A DNA stretch of 64,000 nucleotides from Acidovorax sp. sic0104. Lineage in GTDB: Bacteria; Pseudomonadota; Gammaproteobacteria; Burkholderiales; Burkholderiaceae_C. Location: assembly GCF_019219095.1 (NCBI RefSeq), contig NZ_JAHUWH010000004.1:248001-312000 (forward strand), given 5' to 3'. The first letter of the stretch is position 1, and each line of letters opens with the position of its first letter. The position numbers and the translations under genes are program-made. Positions 17,249 through 26,572 of this stretch are shown one piece after another. The notes below the pieces were generated by a model. The model saw only the letters and a list, made by a program, of their open reading frames with translations, was not told the DNA's origin and ran no database searches.

Positions 17249-18042
17249 GCGCTGCGCCCCAACACCACTTCCATCACGAAGCGTGAGCCCACATAGGCCA
17301 GCAGCAGCAGCGTCGAACCCGCGTAGAGTACGCGCACGGCATTGCGGCCACGCCAGCCAAAGCGCGCGCGGCCGATCAGCAACGCTGCAAACGTGAGCCA
17401 CGAGAGCATGGAAAAAACGGCCTTGTGGTCCCAGCGCCAAGCGCGACCGTAGAGCGTTTCACCAAACAGCCAGCCGGCCAGCAGCGTGGCTGTCAGCAGG
17501 ATGAAGCCCGCTGTCACGAAGCGGAAGGTCAGGCGTTCCAGCGTCAGCAACGGGATACCGCTGTGCGGGTCTTCAGCCTGACGGATATGCCGCTCGGCGC
17601 GGGTCATGAGCCAGGCATGTACCACGGCGGCACCGAAGAGGCCGTAGCAGGCGATGCCCAACGCCAGATGCAGAGGCAGCCACGCGGAGGCCGTGACGTG
17701 CAGGGGCTGGCCAGGGAACACCAGCGCCAGCACGACCGCCACGGCGCCCAGGGCGGCCAGCACCCAGCGCGACTGCATCTGGGGAAAGAGCTGCCGCTCG
17801 ACCGCATACACGGTGAGTACCAGCCAAGCCGTCATCGACAGCGCAGGCGCGAAGCCGAATCGGGGCGCATCGCCCCACAGGCCCCAGACCAGCACGGCAC
17901 CGTGCAGCACCCAGGCCACCAGCAGCGCGTTGCGGGCCGCCGTGGTGCCCAGCCGCCTGGCGGCAACTGCGGGTACGCCATATGCCACCGCGGCGGCCAG
18001 GGCCAGCAGCCAGCTGAGGGGGGAGCTACTCGCTAAAATCAT
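17245..18042 (-). CDS. ypjD: YpjD/CcsA-like cytochrome c assembly family membrane protein
   Basis: A 265-residue protein with about eight hydrophobic helices, of the heme-handling CcsA/CcmC superfamily. The hallmark tryptophan/His region appears as RAWRWDHKAVFSMLSWLTF near residue 205, with another His pair around HLALGIACYGLFGAA. YpjD (CorE-like in some reports) is usually encoded beside ffh, as here. Its biochemical role is not settled. It is transcribed away from ffh; TAAACT 13-18 nt before its ATG could be a -10. Confidence 0.86.
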   Translation of the reverse strand: MILASSSPLSWLLALAAAVAYGVPAVAARRLGTTAARNALLVAWVLHGAVLVWGLWGDAPRFGFAPALSMTAWLVLTVYAVERQLFPQMQSRWVLAALGAVAVVLALVFPGQPLHVTASAWLPLHLALGIACYGLFGAAVVHAWLMTRAERHIRQAEDPHSGIPLLTLERLTFRFVTAGFILLTATLLAGWLFGETLYGRAWRWDHKAVFSMLSWLTFAALLIGRARFGWRGRNAVRVLYAGSTLLLLAYVGSRFVMEVVLGRSA

Positions 18043-18144
18043 GGATCGCAGTTTAGCCTTTTGCCCCCACCGCCCCTACCTTGGCGGGCCTGCCTGCCAC
18101 AACCGTGGTGTTGATAGCGCGCAGGCAACACCGGAACATTGCCC

Positions 18145-19524
18145 ATGGCCTCCGCACTTACCGACAAACTTTCGCGCCTCGTCAAGGAGATGCGTGGCCA
18201 GGCTCGCATCACCGAAGCCAACGTGCAGGACATGCTGCGCGAGGTGCGCATGGCCCTGCTGGAGGCCGATGTGGCCTTGCCGGTGGTGCGGGACTTCATC
18301 GCTCGGGTCAAGGAAAAGGCGCTGGGGCAGGAGGTGCTGGGTTCGCTCAAGCCCGGCCAGACGCTGGTCTCCATCGTCAACCGCGAGTTGGCCGCCACGA
18401 TGGGCGAGGGCATCTCCGACATCAATCTGGCTGCCCAGCCCCCTGCCATCATCCTGATGGCGGGCCTGCAGGGTGCCGGCAAGACCACGACCACCGCCAA
18501 GCTGGCCAAGCACCTGATCGAAAAGCGCAAGAAGAAGGTCCTGACCGTTTCGGGCGACGTGTACCGCCCGGCGGCCATCGAGCAGCTCAAGACGGTGACG
18601 AAGCAGGCAGGCGCCGAGTGGTTCCCCAGCACGCCGGACCAGAAGCCCCTGGAAATCGCACGCGCAGCGCTCGACTACGCCAAGAAGCATTACTTTGACG
18701 TGCTGCTCGTCGATACGGCCGGCCGCCTGGCCATCGATGAGGCCTTGATGAAGGAAATCAAGGACCTGCACGGCGCCCTCAATCCTGTCGAGACGCTCTT
18801 CGTCGTCGATGCCATGCAGGGCCAGGATGCCATCAACACCGCCAAGGCCTTCAAGGAGGCTCTCCCCCTGACCGGTATCGTGCTGACCAAGCTGGACGGC
18901 GATTCGCGCGGCGGTGCGGCGCTGTCGGTGCGGCAGGTCACGGGAGCACCCATCAAGTTCGCGGGCGTTTCGGAAAAGATCGACGGCCTGGAGGTCTTCG
19001 ACGCCGAGCGCCATGCGGGCCGCATCCTGGGCATGGGTGACATCGTGGCACTGGTCGAGCAGGTCACGGCCGGCGTGGACATGGAGGCCGCCCAGAAGCT
19101 GGCTGCCAAGGTCAAGAGCGGCGACGGATTCGATCTCAATGACTTTTTGTCGCAGATTCAGCAGATGAAGCAGATGGGCGGCCTGTCCAGCCTGATGGAC
19201 AAGCTCCCCTCGCAGCTCACGGCCAAGGCCGGCGCAGTGGACATGGACAAAGCCGAAAAAGACATCAAGCGCAAGGAAGGCATCATCCAGAGCATGACGC
19301 CGCTGGAGCGCCGCAAGCCCGATCTCATCAAGGCCACCCGCAAGAAGCGCATCGCTGCTGGCGCAGGCGTGCATGTGCAGGAGGTCAATCGCCTGCTCAA
19401 GGAGTTCGAGCAGATGCAGGGCATGATGAAGAAGATGAAGGGCGGTGGCCTCATGAAGATGATGAAGCGCATGGGGGGCATGAAGGGTCTGGGCGGCGGC
19501 GGCATGCCCAAGATGCCGTTCTGA
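18145..19524 (+). CDS. ffh: Ffh, signal recognition particle protein
   Basis: GTPase that with 4.5S RNA targets membrane proteins co-translationally to FtsY and SecYEG. It has 459 residues: N domain (LTDKLSRLVKEMRG), G domain with GLQGAGKTTTTAKLA, DTAGRLAIDE and TKLDGDSRGGAA, then a Met-rich M domain (QMKQMGGLSSLMDKLP and a C-terminus rich in MKKMKGGG). The ATG at 18145 is used; an in-frame TTG at 18139 has no support. The gene is divergent from ypjD with 102 bp between starts. Confidence 0.98.
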   Translation: MASALTDKLSRLVKEMRGQARITEANVQDMLREVRMALLEADVALPVVRDFIARVKEKALGQEVLGSLKPGQTLVSIVNRELAATMGEGISDINLAAQPPAIILMAGLQGAGKTTTTAKLAKHLIEKRKKKVLTVSGDVYRPAAIEQLKTVTKQAGAEWFPSTPDQKPLEIARAALDYAKKHYFDVLLVDTAGRLAIDEALMKEIKDLHGALNPVETLFVVDAMQGQDAINTAKAFKEALPLTGIVLTKLDGDSRGGAALSVRQVTGAPIKFAGVSEKIDGLEVFDAERHAGRILGMGDIVALVEQVTAGVDMEAAQKLAAKVKSGDGFDLNDFLSQIQQMKQMGGLSSLMDKLPSQLTAKAGAVDMDKAEKDIKRKEGIIQSMTPLERRKPDLIKATRKKRIAAGAGVHVQEVNRLLKEFEQMQGMMKKMKGGGLMKMMKRMGGMKGLGGGGMPKMPF

Positions 19525-19602
19525 GCGCTTTCCAAAAGTTCACCGCTCCACCCCCGCGTGCTCACGGCCGCGGGCTGTGACCATCAGCCCAGCCGCTGCC
19601 AC

Positions 19603-20457
19603 TCAGGGCGCCGCGAGCCAGTACTTCAGCGGGCGTCCGGCCCAGGCCTTGGCCTCATCCCCCACAAACATCTGCGGCTTCGAGGCCGGCAGCTTGCGCC
19701 GCTTCTCCTGGGCGGTGATGGACCTCCGGGCCTCTGCCATCCAGTCCTCCACCGCAAGGCTTCCAGCGCCAGCCTGGCCGAAAAGCGCCTCGGCGAACGG
19801 CGTGTGCTGCCCGTCGTACTGGCACTTGAACGAAGTGAGGCGCACGTCGGTCGCCGTCATCACGACGCGTTGGGGCGCCTTCAGGGACTCGACGAATGCG
19901 CCGCTGTAGCAGGCGGACAGCACCACCATCGTGGGTACCTTGATCAGTGGGGCGAGCGCATCGCTGAGCATCCGCGGCGTAATGGGCTGCAGGTTCTTGC
20001 CTGCGGCGCTGATGTTGAGAAGCCCCGGGTTCGCATGGGTGGAAATGAACAGCAGCACGCGATCGCGCGGCTTGGCCACCTCGGCTGTCTTGGCCATCAC
20101 CAGTGCAAAGTTCTCGGCAGTTGCCTGGGGCCATTCGGTGCTCTCGTTGCGCGCCGGGTTGGCCAGCTTGAGCATCAGTGCGTTGGGGTCGATCCGGCTG
20201 ACCAGCTTCTCTGCCAGCAGGACATCGTTGCGAAAGGCCTTGGACTGCGAGTGCATTGCAAAGCCGGCAAAGATGATGCGGCCTGGCGGCTCGGCAGGTG
20301 GCGCGGGTTCAGGCGCAGCCTGGACCAAGGGCGCCGGGGTGCTCACTGCCTTGGGAGGCGGTGCCACGCAGCCTACAGCGGTGAGGGCAAGCACCAGTGC
20401 GCAGCCATGGAAGAAGCGCCGCGCAAAGGCACTGGTGTTGAATGATGACGGAGGCAT
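19603..20457 (-). CDS. C13 (legumain/caspase-like fold) peptidase-family lipoprotein
   Basis: A 284-residue protein with a lipoprotein signal (ALVLALTAVGC, lipidated Cys about residue 30) and a Pro/Ala-rich spacer. The domain has the clan CD layout: a strand ending in His, LLFISTHANPGLL, and a second strand ending in Cys, MVVLSACYSGAFVE, the His/Cys dyad of C13 and caspase-like enzymes. It is probably exported and membrane-attached. Substrate and role are unknown. It is convergent with ffh and follows opgH on the same strand only after a terminator and about 195 bp, so it is probably an independent unit. Confidence 0.82.
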   Translation of the reverse strand: MPPSSFNTSAFARRFFHGCALVLALTAVGCVAPPPKAVSTPAPLVQAAPEPAPPAEPPGRIIFAGFAMHSQSKAFRNDVLLAEKLVSRIDPNALMLKLANPARNESTEWPQATAENFALVMAKTAEVAKPRDRVLLFISTHANPGLLNISAAGKNLQPITPRMLSDALAPLIKVPTMVVLSACYSGAFVESLKAPQRVVMTATDVRLTSFKCQYDGQHTPFAEALFGQAGAGSLAVEDWMAEARRSITAQEKRRKLPASKPQMFVGDEAKAWAGRPLKYWLAAP

Positions 20458-20597
20458 GGTTCGACAAAAAAGCAGCTCGCGGGTGAATGGGCACCGCCTG
20501 GCGGAGCTCGTGCACAGGCGTTTTCGAAGCGTGCCTATCCTAAGTGAATGCCTGCCCTTTCCTGGTGACCCGCAGCTTCTCCCGGTTTCAGCAGACG

Positions 20598-20621
20598 AAA
20601 AAAGCCGGTGCGAGCACCGGC
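20598..20621 (-). terminator. Rho-independent terminator of opgGH
   Basis: On the minus strand GCCGGTGC-tc-GCACCGGC (in practice a 7-bp stem with a tetraloop) is followed by six T. It lies about 30 nt after the opgH stop. Confidence 0.9.
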
Positions 20622-20652
20622 CTTGTGTTTGTGGGCACTTGCCACAGGCAGA

Positions 20653-22722
20653 TCAGGCCGCCCGCAAGGCAGGCTTTGCCAGCCTGCTGGCGTGCAGCCA
20701 GGCTCGCCGCAGTACAGGCGGGGACCACGACTCCTCCGGGATCAGCAGCAGCCGCTGCGCACGCATCGCCTTGCCCAACGCGATCTGGCTGGTCACCACA
20801 GCCAAAGGAATCGCCAGGGCCAGAGGTAGGCCGACCGGCATGAGCCACAGCAGGGCACTGCTGTCGATCACCGCCACGCCCAGGGCGAGCAGTCCGATCA
20901 CGGCGCTCATCGGGGCCAACTGGCGCATGGCATGGCGCCATGGCACGGCGTGGGCTTCACGTGGGGGCGACTTCCATTCCAGCTTCAGACCGGTCAGCGC
21001 GATCAGAACGAACAGCGAATGCGCGAGCATGCGGATGGGCGCCTGCAGGATGGCCAGCACGCTTTCCAGCACTGCGCTCTTGAGCAGGCTGAAAGCACCA
21101 CCGTATTGCTGCTGCTCGCGGCGCATGAACACCGCCGCCAGGCCCAAAATGCGCGGCAGGAACAGCAGGCACAGTGTCCAGGCCCACAGGGCGAGCAACT
21201 CGGCAGGCAGGATATGCCAGTCGGCCACCAGTTTGGCGCCCGAGAGCCACAGCGCCGTGCCCAGCGTCAGGAAGGCAAGCCACAGCGGTGCCGACAGGTA
21301 GGCCATGGCGCCCGTCACGAACATCGAGCGGTGCACCGGGTGGATGCCGGGCTCGGCCATCAGGCGGGCGTTCTGCAGGTTGCCCTGGCACCAGCGGCGG
21401 TCGCGCTGCAACTCGGCCAGGAGGTCTGGCGGCTGCTGCTCGTAGCTGCCGATCAGGTCGGCCACCAGCCACACGTGGTAGCCCGCGCGGCGCATGAGTG
21501 CGGCTTCGACGAAGTCGTGCGACATGATGCCCCCGGAGAGGCCGCCCGTGCCCTTGATGGGGGCCAGCGCGCAGTGTTCCATGAAGGGCGCCACACGGAT
21601 GATGGCGTTGTGGCCCCAGTAATGGGACTCGCCCAGTTGCCAGTACTGCATGCCCAGCGTGAACAGGCGGCCGGTGACGCGCGAGGCGAATTGCTGCGCG
21701 CGGGCGTGCAGCGTGACATGGCCGATGGCTTGCGTGGCGGTCTGGATGATGCCGGCGGTGGGGTTGGCTTCCATGAGCTTGGCCATGGAGACGATGCAGT
21801 CGCCGCTCATCACGCTGTCGGCATCGAGCACCACCATGTATCGGTAGTCCTTGCCCCAGCGGCGGCAAAAGTCGGCCACGTTGCCGGCCTTGCGGTGGGT
21901 GCGGCGGGTGCGCAGGCGGTAGTAGACCTGTACCTGGGGCTGTTGGCTGTGCTGCGCCAGGGCACTGCGCAGCTCTTCCCAGGCTGCGCGCTCGGCGATC
22001 GCAATCTCGGGGTCGTAGCTGTCGGACAGCACGAACACGTCAAAGGTGGCGCCATGGCCCGTAGCGGCGACGGATTCACAGGTGGCCCGCAGGCCTGCGA
22101 ACACGGTGGCCACGTCTTCGTTGCAGATCGGCATGATGATCGCGGTGCGTGCGTCCGGCGCCAGATGGTGCTCGGTGACGCTGCGTACCGACAGTGCGTG
22201 CTTGTCGCCGCGCACCATCACCCAAAAGCCCATCAGACCGGTCAGAAAACCAGTCACCACCCAGGCCGACAGCAGCGCGAACAGCGCGATCTGGCCGTAG
22301 CCGAGCCACGGGTTGTCATAGTCAGGTTGTACGCCTGCAAACAGCAGGCTGGCCAAGGCTGTCGCCAGGAGCGTGAGCACCATGAAGGTCCAGCGGCGGC
22401 ACTGTGCCGCGCCTTGCCAGGCCTGCGCAGGTTCGTTCTGCGACGGAGCGGTGACGTCGTTGCCGCGGCCTGTCAGGCGCAGCAGCACGGCGGTGCTCAG
22501 GCTGTTCCAGAAACCGCGCCAAGGCACGGGCGTCATCGACCCGCGGTTCAGCGGCGGCGCCGTGACGGCATTCGGGTGGCGCTCTTCGCGCAGCACGCTG
22601 CGCTGGCTGGGTACAGCGCGCAGATAGGGCACGCGCTGTCCCTTGGGCGCGGCGGATGCCGTGCGGGCAGGGGAGCGATGGGGCGCCTCGGGGCTTACTC
22701 GGGAAGAATGATGTGCGTCCAT
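20653..22722 (-). CDS. opgH: OpgH (MdoH), glucans biosynthesis glucosyltransferase
   Basis: Inner-membrane family 2 glycosyltransferase that polymerises UDP-glucose into the beta-glucan backbone of osmoregulated periplasmic glucans. It has 689 residues. Two helices come before the catalytic domain and several after it. Catalytic motifs: DTRTAII-type DARTAIIMPICNED, VVLDADSVMSGDCIV (DxD-like), HDFVEAALMRRAGYHVWL and the QxxRW-like ELQRDRRWCQGNLQ. The N-terminal cytoplasmic part is short and Arg/Ser-rich. The start overlaps the end of opgG by 28 bp, so translation is likely coupled. Confidence 0.95.
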   Translation of the reverse strand: MDAHHSSRVSPEAPHRSPARTASAAPKGQRVPYLRAVPSQRSVLREERHPNAVTAPPLNRGSMTPVPWRGFWNSLSTAVLLRLTGRGNDVTAPSQNEPAQAWQGAAQCRRWTFMVLTLLATALASLLFAGVQPDYDNPWLGYGQIALFALLSAWVVTGFLTGLMGFWVMVRGDKHALSVRSVTEHHLAPDARTAIIMPICNEDVATVFAGLRATCESVAATGHGATFDVFVLSDSYDPEIAIAERAAWEELRSALAQHSQQPQVQVYYRLRTRRTHRKAGNVADFCRRWGKDYRYMVVLDADSVMSGDCIVSMAKLMEANPTAGIIQTATQAIGHVTLHARAQQFASRVTGRLFTLGMQYWQLGESHYWGHNAIIRVAPFMEHCALAPIKGTGGLSGGIMSHDFVEAALMRRAGYHVWLVADLIGSYEQQPPDLLAELQRDRRWCQGNLQNARLMAEPGIHPVHRSMFVTGAMAYLSAPLWLAFLTLGTALWLSGAKLVADWHILPAELLALWAWTLCLLFLPRILGLAAVFMRREQQQYGGAFSLLKSAVLESVLAILQAPIRMLAHSLFVLIALTGLKLEWKSPPREAHAVPWRHAMRQLAPMSAVIGLLALGVAVIDSSALLWLMPVGLPLALAIPLAVVTSQIALGKAMRAQRLLLIPEESWSPPVLRRAWLHASRLAKPALRAA

Positions 22723-24272
22723 GTTTCACTCAAAGCGTTGTTGTCGTGTTGAAGAAAAGCGCGCAGCTCGATCGGGCGATCGGCTTTCAGGCGCTGTACG
22801 CGAACGGTCATCCGCCACTGGTCGTTGGCGGGGTTGCGGTAGACGATGTTTTCCAGGACCTTGCCGTTGGCATCGGTGCTCACCACGGCCTTGACGGCGG
22901 CGTCGGCGGGAAGGGACTTCAGGGCCGGGCCGTCGAAGTCGACAACGAACTGGGCTTGCTGGCGCAGGGCGGCCGCGGTCTCCTTGGTGTAGCCCATGCC
23001 CCGGCGCGATTGCGTCACCCATCCTCCCGGGGGGCGCTGCTGGTCGTCGCCCTGCCAGCTCAGTTCGTAGGCAAATTCGAGAGGTTGACCCGGGGCGGGC
23101 ATCTGGGCAGGCACCCAGTACGCGACGATGTTGTCGTGCGTCTCATCGGGTGTGTTCAACTGCACCAGTTCCACGCGACCGGGACCCCAGTCGTTCAGGG
23201 GGCGGACCCACGCGCTGGGGCGGCGCTCGTAGCGGGCTTCCACGTCCTCGTAGCTGGCCCACTGACGGTCCCGCTGCATCAGGCCAAAACCCTTGGGGTT
23301 CTTGGTGGCGAACGAGGTGACAAGCGTCTGTTTAGGGTTCTGCAGCGGGCGCCAAAGCCACTCGCCTTCGCCGGTGGCGATCATCAGGCCGTCCGAGTCA
23401 TGCACCTCGGGGCGGAAGTCTTCCTTGCGCGGCTGGTTCTCGCCGAAGAAGAACATGCTGGTCAGCGGGGCCACCCCCAGCGTGCCGATGGGCTTGGCCG
23501 CACCGGGCCGCACGAAGATGCGGCTGCGCACCGTGGTGGTGGTCTGCGCGCCGGGCTGGATGTCGAAACGGTAGGCGCCAGTGGCGCGTGGCGAGTCCAG
23601 CAGGGCGTACACGGTGACCTGCGTGGACAGTGGGTCGGGCCGCACCAGCCAGAACTCGGTGAAGCGCGGGAACTCCTCACTCTGGCCCGGCGCGGCACCG
23701 ACGGTGTCGATGGCCAGGCCCCGAGCCGATAAACCGTACTGCTGGCCCTTGCCCAGCGCGCGGAAGTAGCTGGCGCCCTGGAAGACCACCAGCTCGTCCT
23801 TGTAGGCGCTGGAATTCAGGTGGTTGTGCACCCGAAAGCCTGCAAAGCCCAGGTCGCCCCAAGCCTCTGGCTTGACCTGGTTCTTGCCGTAGTCGAAATC
23901 GGCCCGGCTGTAGCTGATGTGGCGCGGGCCCTGCGGCGTGACCTCGTTGATCAGCACCGGCTCTTTCTGGTAAAGGCCCAGATGAAAGAACATGGCCTCA
24001 AACGGCAGTTTCTCGGCGCGCCACAGGGCGCGGTCCGGGCGCCAGCGGATGTCGCGCACCTGGTCGTAATTGAGCTTCGCCAGGTCGGCTGGCAACTTGT
24101 CGCCAGCAGCGCGATAGGGCTTCTCGGCCCGTTCGCGCGCCAGCTGTGTCACGCTTTCGAAGTCGAAGCCCTGTGCCTGGGCCTTGGCGGCTCCCAGGGC
24201 CAGTACCAGCAGACCCATGGTCCATCCGGTACGCCGGAGCAGCGGCAAAGAGTGGGAAAAAACAGCTTGCAT
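22695..24272 (-). CDS. opgG: OpgG (MdoG), periplasmic glucan biosynthesis protein
   Basis: Periplasmic partner of OpgH, thought to branch or modify the linear glucan. It has 525 residues. A Sec signal ends near AKAQAQ (about residue 34) and the mature protein begins GFDFESVTQLARERAEKPYR. Typical stretches: PFEAMFFHLGLYQKE, FAGFRVHNHLNS, QYGLSARGLAIDT and GEGEWLWRPLQNPK. The first gene of opgGH, lying about 180 bp after glrR on the same strand with a terminator-like hairpin between. No specific operator was seen in that gap. Confidence 0.95.
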   Translation of the reverse strand: MQAVFSHSLPLLRRTGWTMGLLVLALGAAKAQAQGFDFESVTQLARERAEKPYRAAGDKLPADLAKLNYDQVRDIRWRPDRALWRAEKLPFEAMFFHLGLYQKEPVLINEVTPQGPRHISYSRADFDYGKNQVKPEAWGDLGFAGFRVHNHLNSSAYKDELVVFQGASYFRALGKGQQYGLSARGLAIDTVGAAPGQSEEFPRFTEFWLVRPDPLSTQVTVYALLDSPRATGAYRFDIQPGAQTTTTVRSRIFVRPGAAKPIGTLGVAPLTSMFFFGENQPRKEDFRPEVHDSDGLMIATGEGEWLWRPLQNPKQTLVTSFATKNPKGFGLMQRDRQWASYEDVEARYERRPSAWVRPLNDWGPGRVELVQLNTPDETHDNIVAYWVPAQMPAPGQPLEFAYELSWQGDDQQRPPGGWVTQSRRGMGYTKETAAALRQQAQFVVDFDGPALKSLPADAAVKAVVSTDANGKVLENIVYRNPANDQWRMTVRVQRLKADRPIELRAFLQHDNNALSETWTHIILPE

Positions 24273-24379
24273 GCAGCAACTAGGGCAAACCCTGTGCCAG
24301 CTTTGAAAAACTGTTCTATATCAATGGCTTAGGCGATTGTTTGCGTGTAAGCGTTTGTGCGCGGCGCCAAAAGGCATGC

Positions 24380-24416
24380 AAAAGCCCCGTTTTTGTCGCT
24401 GCATGGCGACGGGGGC
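24380..24416 (-). terminator. Probable terminator after glrR
   Basis: Minus-strand GCCCCCGTCGCC...GCGACaaaaACGGGGC forms an interrupted GC-rich stem followed by TTTTGC. It lies about 38 nt after the glrR stop. The bulged stem and short T-run make it moderate rather than certain. Confidence 0.55.
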
Positions 24417-24453
24417 GATGATGTGCGCAAGGAAACCTTTGAAAATCAATGAC

Positions 24454-25872
24454 TTAGTCGTGTCGCTCTTCGGCGACATCGTCGCCACCAGCTGTGTCGC
24501 TCTTGAAATTGCCGGCGGTGAGGGCGTGCTTTTGCAGCAGACGGTAGAACTCCGTGCGGTTGCGCTGTGCCAGGCGCGCGGCATCCGCCACGTTGCCATC
24601 GGTCATCTTGAGCAGGCCCACCAGGTACTCGCGCTCGAAGCGCTGGCGCGCTTCCGCGAAGCTCAGCACCTGGGCGGAAGGGATGCGCAGCGCGCGCTGC
24701 ACCAGCGTGAGCGGCACGAGCGGGGTGGTGGACAAGGCGCACACCTGCTCCACCACGTTGAACAGCTGGCGCACATTGCCGGGCCAGGCCGCCGTGGTCA
24801 ATGCCTTGAGCGCCTCGGGGGCGAACCCCGATAGACGCTTGTCGTACTTGCGCGCGAGCCGGTCCAGGAAGTGGTTGGCCAGCAGGGCAATGTCCTCGCG
24901 GCGCTCGGCCAGTGTGGGCAGCACGAGCGTCACCACGTTCAGGCGGTAGTACAGGTCTTCACGGAACTGGGCGGTGGCCATGGCCGCTTCCAGGTCGCGG
25001 TGGGTGGCCGAAATGATGCGCACATCGATGGGCGTGGACTGGCTCGAGCCCACGGGCCGCACGGCCCTTTCCTGCAGCACGCGCAACAGCTTGACCTGCA
25101 GGGCCGGCGGCATGTCGCCGATCTCGTCGAGCAGCAGCGTCCCGCCCTCGGCGGCCTGGAAGAGCCCTTTATGGTTGCTGGTGGCGTCCGTGAAGGCGCC
25201 CTTGACGTGGCCGAACAGTTCGGATTCGAGCAGTGCCTCGGGGATGGCGCCGCAGTTCACCGCGACGAAAGGCTTGGCTGCGCGCGGGCTGGCACGGTGG
25301 ATGGCCTGCGCCAGGAGTTCCTTGCCCGCGCCGCTGTCGCCCAGCAGCATGACGCTGGCATCCGATTGCGCCACCATGTACGCCTCTGCCAGCAGGTCAG
25401 TCATGCGGTTGGATCGGCTCACGATCTCGGCGCGCCATGCTTCATTGGCATGGGCCTGGGTGATGGCAGGCGCGCTCAGCGCCAGGGCCTGCCCGATCTT
25501 CTCGAGCAGATCCTTGCCATCGTAGGGCTTGGTGAGGTAGGTGAACACCCCCCGCGAGGTGGCTTCCACCGCGTCCGGAATGGTGCCGTGCGCGGTCAGC
25601 AGGATCACGGGCAGCGAAGGGTGCCTGGCGCGCACTTCGTCGAACAAAGCCAGCCCGTCGCGCCCGGGCAACCGCACATCGCTGAGCACCAGTTGGGGTC
25701 GTGCCACGTCCAGCTGTGCCAGCGCGGCCTCTGCGGAGCCCACCGCGATCACTTCATACCCAGCGGCGTTCAGGCGCAGCGACAGCAGCCTGAGCATGTC
25801 GGCATCGTCGTCCACGACAAGGATGCGGGCAGAGGCCCCGGTGCGGGGAGCGGGAGGAGGAGCTGCTGCCAT
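24454..25872 (-). CDS. glrR: GlrR (QseF)-type sigma-54-dependent response regulator
   Basis: A 472-residue NtrC-family activator, last gene of glrK-qseG-glrR. The receiver has D65 (LVLSDVRLPGRDG). The AAA+ domain has Walker A GDSGAGKELLAQ, Walker B LLLDEIGDMP and arginine-finger region YYRLNVVTL. The Fis-like helix-turn-helix is NVADAARLAQRNRTEFYRLL. In enterobacteria GlrR activates glmY and rpoE transcription; the target here is unknown. Odd point: the sigma-54 contact loop reads GAFTDA (residues 225-230), not GAFTGA. It is separated from qseG by 13 bp. Confidence 0.9.
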   Translation of the reverse strand: MAAAPPPAPRTGASARILVVDDDADMLRLLSLRLNAAGYEVIAVGSAEAALAQLDVARPQLVLSDVRLPGRDGLALFDEVRARHPSLPVILLTAHGTIPDAVEATSRGVFTYLTKPYDGKDLLEKIGQALALSAPAITQAHANEAWRAEIVSRSNRMTDLLAEAYMVAQSDASVMLLGDSGAGKELLAQAIHRASPRAAKPFVAVNCGAIPEALLESELFGHVKGAFTDATSNHKGLFQAAEGGTLLLDEIGDMPPALQVKLLRVLQERAVRPVGSSQSTPIDVRIISATHRDLEAAMATAQFREDLYYRLNVVTLVLPTLAERREDIALLANHFLDRLARKYDKRLSGFAPEALKALTTAAWPGNVRQLFNVVEQVCALSTTPLVPLTLVQRALRIPSAQVLSFAEARQRFEREYLVGLLKMTDGNVADAARLAQRNRTEFYRLLQKHALTAGNFKSDTAGGDDVAEERHD

Positions 25873-25885
25873 GGTGTTCGTGGAA

Positions 25886-26572
25886 TCAGGGTGCGGAACG
25901 TTGCGGACTGCTGGCGGGAGCGGAAGCTGGCGCGGCAGGCACGGGGGGGCGCGTGGTCAGGCTGCGCTCGATAGCACGCACGGCCTCCAGCCGTTCGTTG
26001 AGCTGCTCGTTGCGGCGCTGCGCATCACGCAGCTGCTGTGCTTGCCTCTCAAGCTGGTCTTCCAGGCGGCGCTGCTGCAGCAGCCGTGCTTCGAGCAGCC
26101 GCGCCAGCGGGTGCAGAGCCTGCGCTGCAGCGGCCTGGTTTCCCAGCACCCGCTGCACCAGGCCCAGCGCGCGCGCCGTGTCCACTGGCTGTCGGGTTTG
26201 TGCCAGTGCCATTGCCAGCAGCAAGGAGTTCTCTGTGGCTGCGTCCTCGGCCTCGTTCAGGCGCGCGATTTCCTTGGCCAGCTCCGCAGGCGCCATGCGC
26301 AGCGTGAGGTCGGTTTGCGCCAGCACCTGCTGCAGCGTACCGGAAGTGGGCACTGGTTCCAGTTCTGCAGGGAGCGCGGCTTCCGGTTTCTCAGGGGCTG
26401 GGGCAGCCTTGACGATGATCGGGGCGGGTGCAGAGGGGGGCTGCACTTGCTGCGCGACCGTGGCACCGCAGCCGACCAGCAGCCAGGACGCCGCCAGCGG
26501 AAGAAGGGCTGTCGCCGCGCACGGTCGCGTGCGCCTGCCGGAATTGGCAAGGTCGAGGTCACTAGGCTGCAT
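25886..26572 (-). CDS. qseG: QseG-like lipoprotein with coiled coil
   Basis: 228 residues from the ATG at 26572. A lipoprotein signal (LLPLAASWLLVGC) gives a lipidated Cys near residue 31. A Pro/Ala spacer, a helical middle region and a long charged coiled coil follow (LEDQLERQAQQLRDAQRRNE ...), then a Pro/Ala/Ser tail. Its position between the kinase and regulator genes matches QseG (YfhG) of enterobacteria, which modulates the kinase from the envelope. Sequence similarity to enterobacterial QseG is weak by eye, so the name rests mainly on position. A further in-frame start 24 codons upstream lies inside glrK and is rejected. Confidence 0.72.
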   Translation of the reverse strand: MQPSDLDLANSGRRTRPCAATALLPLAASWLLVGCGATVAQQVQPPSAPAPIIVKAAPAPEKPEAALPAELEPVPTSGTLQQVLAQTDLTLRMAPAELAKEIARLNEAEDAATENSLLLAMALAQTRQPVDTARALGLVQRVLGNQAAAAQALHPLARLLEARLLQQRRLEDQLERQAQQLRDAQRRNEQLNERLEAVRAIERSLTTRPPVPAAPASAPASSPQRSAP

